Below are positions 60,694-64,000 of a stretch of DNA of 64,000 bases, in pieces. The notes beneath the pieces were generated by a model. That model was not told where the DNA came from and ran no database searches. It saw only the letters and a list, made by a program, of their open reading frames with translations. A program made the translations under genes and the position numbers. Source of the DNA: Soonwooa buanensis (GTDB lineage Bacteria > Bacteroidota > Bacteroidia > Flavobacteriales > Weeksellaceae); NCBI RefSeq assembly GCF_900167905.1, contig NZ_FUYZ01000002.1, positions 372,001 through 436,000 on the forward strand. Reading direction: 5' to 3'. Numbering within the stretch: the first letter of the stretch is position 1; each line of letters starts with the position of its first letter.

Positions 60694-61887
60694 TTATTGA
60701 ATTACAACTTTTTCTTTTCCAATTTTCTTCTTCCTTTTTGAAACTAAATTTAAAAGTGTATAACCGATAACACCTGCTAAAACTGAAGCTATCAGAATCG
60801 CGAACTTAGCTTCATCTTGTATTTCTGGATGACCTTTGAAGGATAATAGCGCAATGAAAATCGACATTGTAAAACCGATGCCCGCAAGAAATCCAGCGCC
60901 AATCATGTGCAGCCAAGTCGAGTGGTGCGGAAGACTACTAATTTTTGATTTAATAGCGATAAACGAAAATAAACCGATACCAATAACTTTTCCTGCAATC
61001 AAGCCGAAGATAATTCCGAATCCGAAGTTCGTGAACAATCCGTCAACCATCCCCGCTTTGAAAATAATGTTGGTATTCGCTAAAGCAAAAATCGGCATAA
61101 TTAGGAAGTTAACGGGCGTATGCAATTGATGTTCTAACTTTTCTAAAGGCGAAATTTCTGTTTTAGATTCGTTGGTAGGAATCGTAAATGCTAAAAGCAC
61201 ACCTGCAATGGTTGCGTGGATGCCAGAATGATGCATAAAATACCACAAGAACAATCCTGGAATAATATAGAAAACGTGTTTCTTAACTTTAAAATAATTA
61301 AGTGCAATAAGGAGTAAAATAATAGCGCCAGAAAGCCCTAAATATAACCAATGCAATTGATCCGTATAGAAAATTGCAATCACCATAATTGCGCCCAAAT
61401 CGTCCACAATTGCCAATGCAGCAAGGAAAATCTTAACGGCAGGCGGAACTTTTTTCCCCAACATCGAGATAATGGCTAACGAGAATGCTATATCCGTCGC
61501 CATCGGGATTCCCCAACCTTTTTCGTATTCTGTACCATAATTGAATAAAAAATAAATAAGCGCAGGAACGACCATTCCACCAATAGCTGCAAAAATTGGT
61601 AACGACGCACTTTTAAAATTCGACAGTTCGCCTTCTACAATTTCACGTTTTATTTCAAGCCCAACCAAAAGGAAGAAAATCGCCATTAATCCGTCATTAA
61701 TCCAAATGCTAATCGGATATTTTAAATGGAAAAGATTGGTGCCAATCTCGGTATCTAATAAGTTTTGGAAACTTTGTCCGATTGACGAATTTGCTAATAA
61801 TAGTGAAAAAACGACACAAACAATAAGGATAACCCCAGATGATTGTGAGCTGTGAAAGAACTTTTTAAAGTAGTCGGTTAACTGCAT
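60694..61887 (-). CDS. nhaA: Na+/H+ antiporter NhaA
   Basis: 397 residues, 11-12 spans. Characteristic segments: NDGLMAIFFLLVGLEIKREIVEGELS, the ATDIAFSLAIISMLG motif with its conserved Asp, and ALAIVDDLGAIMVIAIFYT with the paired Asp (the Na+/H+-binding DD). Exchanges H+ for Na+ at alkaline pH. It starts 12 bp after the stop of the upstream (p)ppGpp enzyme on the same strand, so they are probably co-transcribed. Confidence 0.95.
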   Translation of the reverse strand: MQLTDYFKKFFHSSQSSGVILIVCVVFSLLLANSSIGQSFQNLLDTEIGTNLFHLKYPISIWINDGLMAIFFLLVGLEIKREIVEGELSNFKSASLPIFAAIGGMVVPALIYFLFNYGTEYEKGWGIPMATDIAFSLAIISMLGKKVPPAVKIFLAALAIVDDLGAIMVIAIFYTDQLHWLYLGLSGAIILLLIALNYFKVKKHVFYIIPGLFLWYFMHHSGIHATIAGVLLAFTIPTNESKTEISPLEKLEHQLHTPVNFLIMPIFALANTNIIFKAGMVDGLFTNFGFGIIFGLIAGKVIGIGLFSFIAIKSKISSLPHHSTWLHMIGAGFLAGIGFTMSIFIALLSFKGHPEIQDEAKFAILIASVLAGVIGYTLLNLVSKRKKKIGKEKVVIQ

Positions 61888-61899
61888 GCTATCTATTTT

Positions 61900-64000
61900 C
61901 TACAAACGCTTCACTTTAGAAACGCCATTAATATTTTTAAGTTTTTTGAAAGTATCTTCTAATTGTTTTTTGTTTTTAACTTCGAGGTTGATGGTTCCTG
62001 TAAAAATACCATCGTCAGAAGCAATTGACATCGATTTCATATCCATACCCATCGAGTTACTAATCACTGCGGTGATGTCGTTAATCATCCCCATTCTGTC
62101 AAGGCCTTCGATCTCGATTTGGATTCTGTTTTTGAAACTTTCAGAATTTACCCATTTTGCAATCAACACACGATAATCATAGTTAGCGCGTAAGTTAATC
62201 GCATTAGGACAATTGTCATTATGGACTTTAATACCTTCGGAAATGGTGATAAATCCAAAGATTTTGTCACCCGGAATCACTGTACAACATTTTGCAAAAC
62301 TGTAGTTTAATTTTTCTTCATCTTTTCCGAAGACAATTAAATCTAAATCTTGCGCTGGCGTGTCATTATCTGTAACAACCTTAGTTGTCGGCGATTTTCT
62401 GAAACGTTGTAATAAGTTCCCGAATAGTGTACGACCTTCCAAATAACGTTTGAGGTCGCCCATGTCATAAGTTCCATCTTGGAAACCTAAGAACAAATCT
62501 TGTGAGGTTTTAAGGTTTAAAAACTTTTGAAGTTTATTAATTTCATCGTCGTTAAAGTTAAGTTTTGCATGACGCATTTTACGTTGCAAGATTTCTTTAC
62601 CTTCAGCTGTACGATTATTTTTTTCTGAATTAAGAATGGCTTTAATCTTAGATTTAGCCTTAGATGTTACGACAAAATCTAGCCAATCCGATTTTGGTTT
62701 TTGATTCTGAGAAGACAAAATATCGACTTGATCGCCGTTTTGTAAAACATAACTAATCGGCACCAATTTGCCATTAACTTTTGCACCAAGACATTTGGAA
62801 CCCAAGTCCGAGTGCACCGAAAATGCAAAGTCCAAAGCTGTCGCACCCGTTGGTAAAATCTTGATTTCACCTTTTGGTGTAAACACAAAAACTTCTTTAG
62901 AATAGAGATTTAATTTAATATTATCAAGAAGTTCGGAAGTCGATAGATCTTGTTGTTGCTCGAGAACTTCACGGATTTCGGTTACCCAACGGTCAAAGTT
63001 TTGGTCGTCGCTATTTTTGTAACCTTCTTTGTAACGATAATGCGCGGCGACGCCTTTTTCGGCGATTTCGTCCATACGTTCGCTACGGATTTGCACTTCA
63101 ATCCACTTTTTGTCAGGTCCCATAACTGTTAAATGCAAACTCTCGTAACCAGTCGACCGCGATTGCGAAATCCAGTCACGCATACGCGACGGATTGCTAC
63201 GATAAAGATCTGTAACAATGGAGTAAATCTTCCAAGCTAAGAATTTTTCGTTTTTAGCATCAGATTTATAAATAATTCTAATCGCATAATTATCGAATAC
63301 TTCTTCGAAAGTCACATTCTGCTTCAACATTTTACGATAAATCGAGCTAATCGCTTTTGCGCGCCCTTTTATTGTAAAGTTGAGACCTTCCTCGTCAAGT
63401 TGTTCCGAAACTTCTTTTTTAAACTCTTGGATATATTTATCACGGCTTTCTTTAGCCAGCTCTAACTTGCTTGTAATCTCGTTGTAGACTTCGGGATTGT
63501 TATATTTTAATGATAAATCTTCGAGCTCGGATTTAATATTATAAAGTCCCAAACGATGCGCCATTGGAGCGTAGATGTACACGGTTTCTGACGCAATCTT
63601 TTGTTGCTTGTCAGGACGCATACTTTCTAGCGTACGCATGTTGTGAAGACGGTCGGCAATTTTAATCAAAATCACTCGGAAATCCTCTGATAATGTCAAA
63701 AGTAGCTTACGATAATTCTCAGATTGTATCGAGATATTTTGATTGTTCATCACCGATATTTTCGTCAAGCCATTGACGATATCTGCGATTTTCTTTCCAA
63801 AAATCTTTTCTAAATCTTCATAAGTGTATTCCGAATCTTCGATAACATCATGGAGTAGGGCACAAGCAATACTTGTCGCACCTAGACCAATCTCGTTGGC
63901 TACAATTTTCGCCACTTCTATCGGATGGTAGATGTAGGGCTCGCCAGTTTTTCGACGTTGATCTTTGTGCGCATCCAGAGCAATATCAAAAGCTTTACGG
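61900..64000 (-). CDS. spoT: Bifunctional (p)ppGpp synthetase/hydrolase (N-terminus outside window)
   Basis: Rel/SpoT-type alarmone enzyme. The frame stays open to the last bases of the window (HKDQRRKTGEPYIYHP), so the true start is upstream of this view; the ORF start at 63915 is a GTG inside the HD domain. Domains in order: HD hydrolase with ALLHDVIEDS (HDxxED intact), RelA/SpoT synthetase with the RDWISQSRSTGYESLH region, TGS (FTPKGEIKILPTGATALDFA), a helical and zinc-finger-like region (SFAKCCTVIPGD) and a C-terminal ACT domain. Both activities look preserved. Confidence 0.93.
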   Translation of the reverse strand, partial: RKAFDIALDAHKDQRRKTGEPYIYHPIEVAKIVANEIGLGATSIACALLHDVIEDSEYTYEDLEKIFGKKIADIVNGLTKISVMNNQNISIQSENYRKLLLTLSEDFRVILIKIADRLHNMRTLESMRPDKQQKIASETVYIYAPMAHRLGLYNIKSELEDLSLKYNNPEVYNEITSKLELAKESRDKYIQEFKKEVSEQLDEEGLNFTIKGRAKAISSIYRKMLKQNVTFEEVFDNYAIRIIYKSDAKNEKFLAWKIYSIVTDLYRSNPSRMRDWISQSRSTGYESLHLTVMGPDKKWIEVQIRSERMDEIAEKGVAAHYRYKEGYKNSDDQNFDRWVTEIREVLEQQQDLSTSELLDNIKLNLYSKEVFVFTPKGEIKILPTGATALDFAFSVHSDLGSKCLGAKVNGKLVPISYVLQNGDQVDILSSQNQKPKSDWLDFVVTSKAKSKIKAILNSEKNNRTAEGKEILQRKMRHAKLNFNDDEINKLQKFLNLKTSQDLFLGFQDGTYDMGDLKRYLEGRTLFGNLLQRFRKSPTTKVVTDNDTPAQDLDLIVFGKDEEKLNYSFAKCCTVIPGDKIFGFITISEGIKVHNDNCPNAINLRANYDYRVLIAKWVNSESFKNRIQIEIEGLDRMGMINDITAVISNSMGMDMKSMSIASDDGIFTGTINLEVKNKKQLEDTFKKLKNINGVSKVKRL

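Noticed and set aside
1-64000. tRNA, rRNA, tmRNA or other known housekeeping RNA genes
   Set aside because: Reading the intergenic gaps on both strands I found no tRNA-like cloverleaf, GGTTCGA-type loop or rRNA block. A covariance-model scan would settle this.

Overview
The window is typical Flavobacteriia chromosome, most like the Chryseobacterium group of Weeksellaceae. Evidence: low GC, TAnnTTTG -7 promoter boxes, almost no Shine-Dalgarno sequences, a fused SecDF, a type IX secretion (T9SS) sorting domain, the ftsX-DUF3098-uppP block, and many interspersed structured repeats between genes. I found no rRNA, tRNA, prophage or CRISPR array. Genus assignment is inference.

1-16.8 kb: the end of an arginine cluster (argB, argE-like, argH) faces an Lrp/AsnC regulator. 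A pyrimidine/carbamoyl-phosphate block follows (pyrB, carA, carB). pyrB is preceded by a short leader ORF whose stop codon abuts a terminator hairpin, which looks like an attenuator. A REP-associated Y1 transposase and a row of hairpins sit between carA and carB. Then come a PadR / HAAS-like membrane protein / serine hydrolase operon with a palindromic operator, ada, and a two-gene ABC transporter.

16.8-34.9 kb: two secreted proteins (one with three ~370-residue repeats), two small exported proteins, an S9 peptidase, mscL, nnr, a DUF1648 protein, ppc, a PAS histidine kinase with a single-domain response regulator, a YtxH-like protein and a cysteine-poor redoxin lipoprotein.

34.9-49.6 kb: rsmA, ftsX-DUF3098-uppP, a cupin, a compact HipA-like kinase / DUF3037 / GNAT operon, a nitronate monooxygenase/FabK-like enzyme, DUF4268, pnuC, an amino-acid permease, a beta-propeller-like secreted protein, a frameshifted T9SS cargo gene and hemN.

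49.6-64 kb: a membrane LuxR-type regulator divergent from a TPR/HTH membrane regulator, the pair bracketed by two copies of the same 44-bp terminator; secDF, an MFS exporter, tatA, a PAP2 phosphatase, rlmH, a YihY protein, a small membrane protein, nhaA and a bifunctional (p)ppGpp synthetase/hydrolase that runs off the window.

The most unusual content is non-coding: five copies of a bipartite 110-160 bp element (class A) that begin right after T-tracts or terminators, two copies of a second stem-loop element (class B), four heptanucleotide arrays built around a -7 promoter box, the hairpin row next to the Y1 transposase, the pyrB leader, and five genes whose -7 box ends exactly 4 nt before ATG, which predicts leaderless mRNAs.
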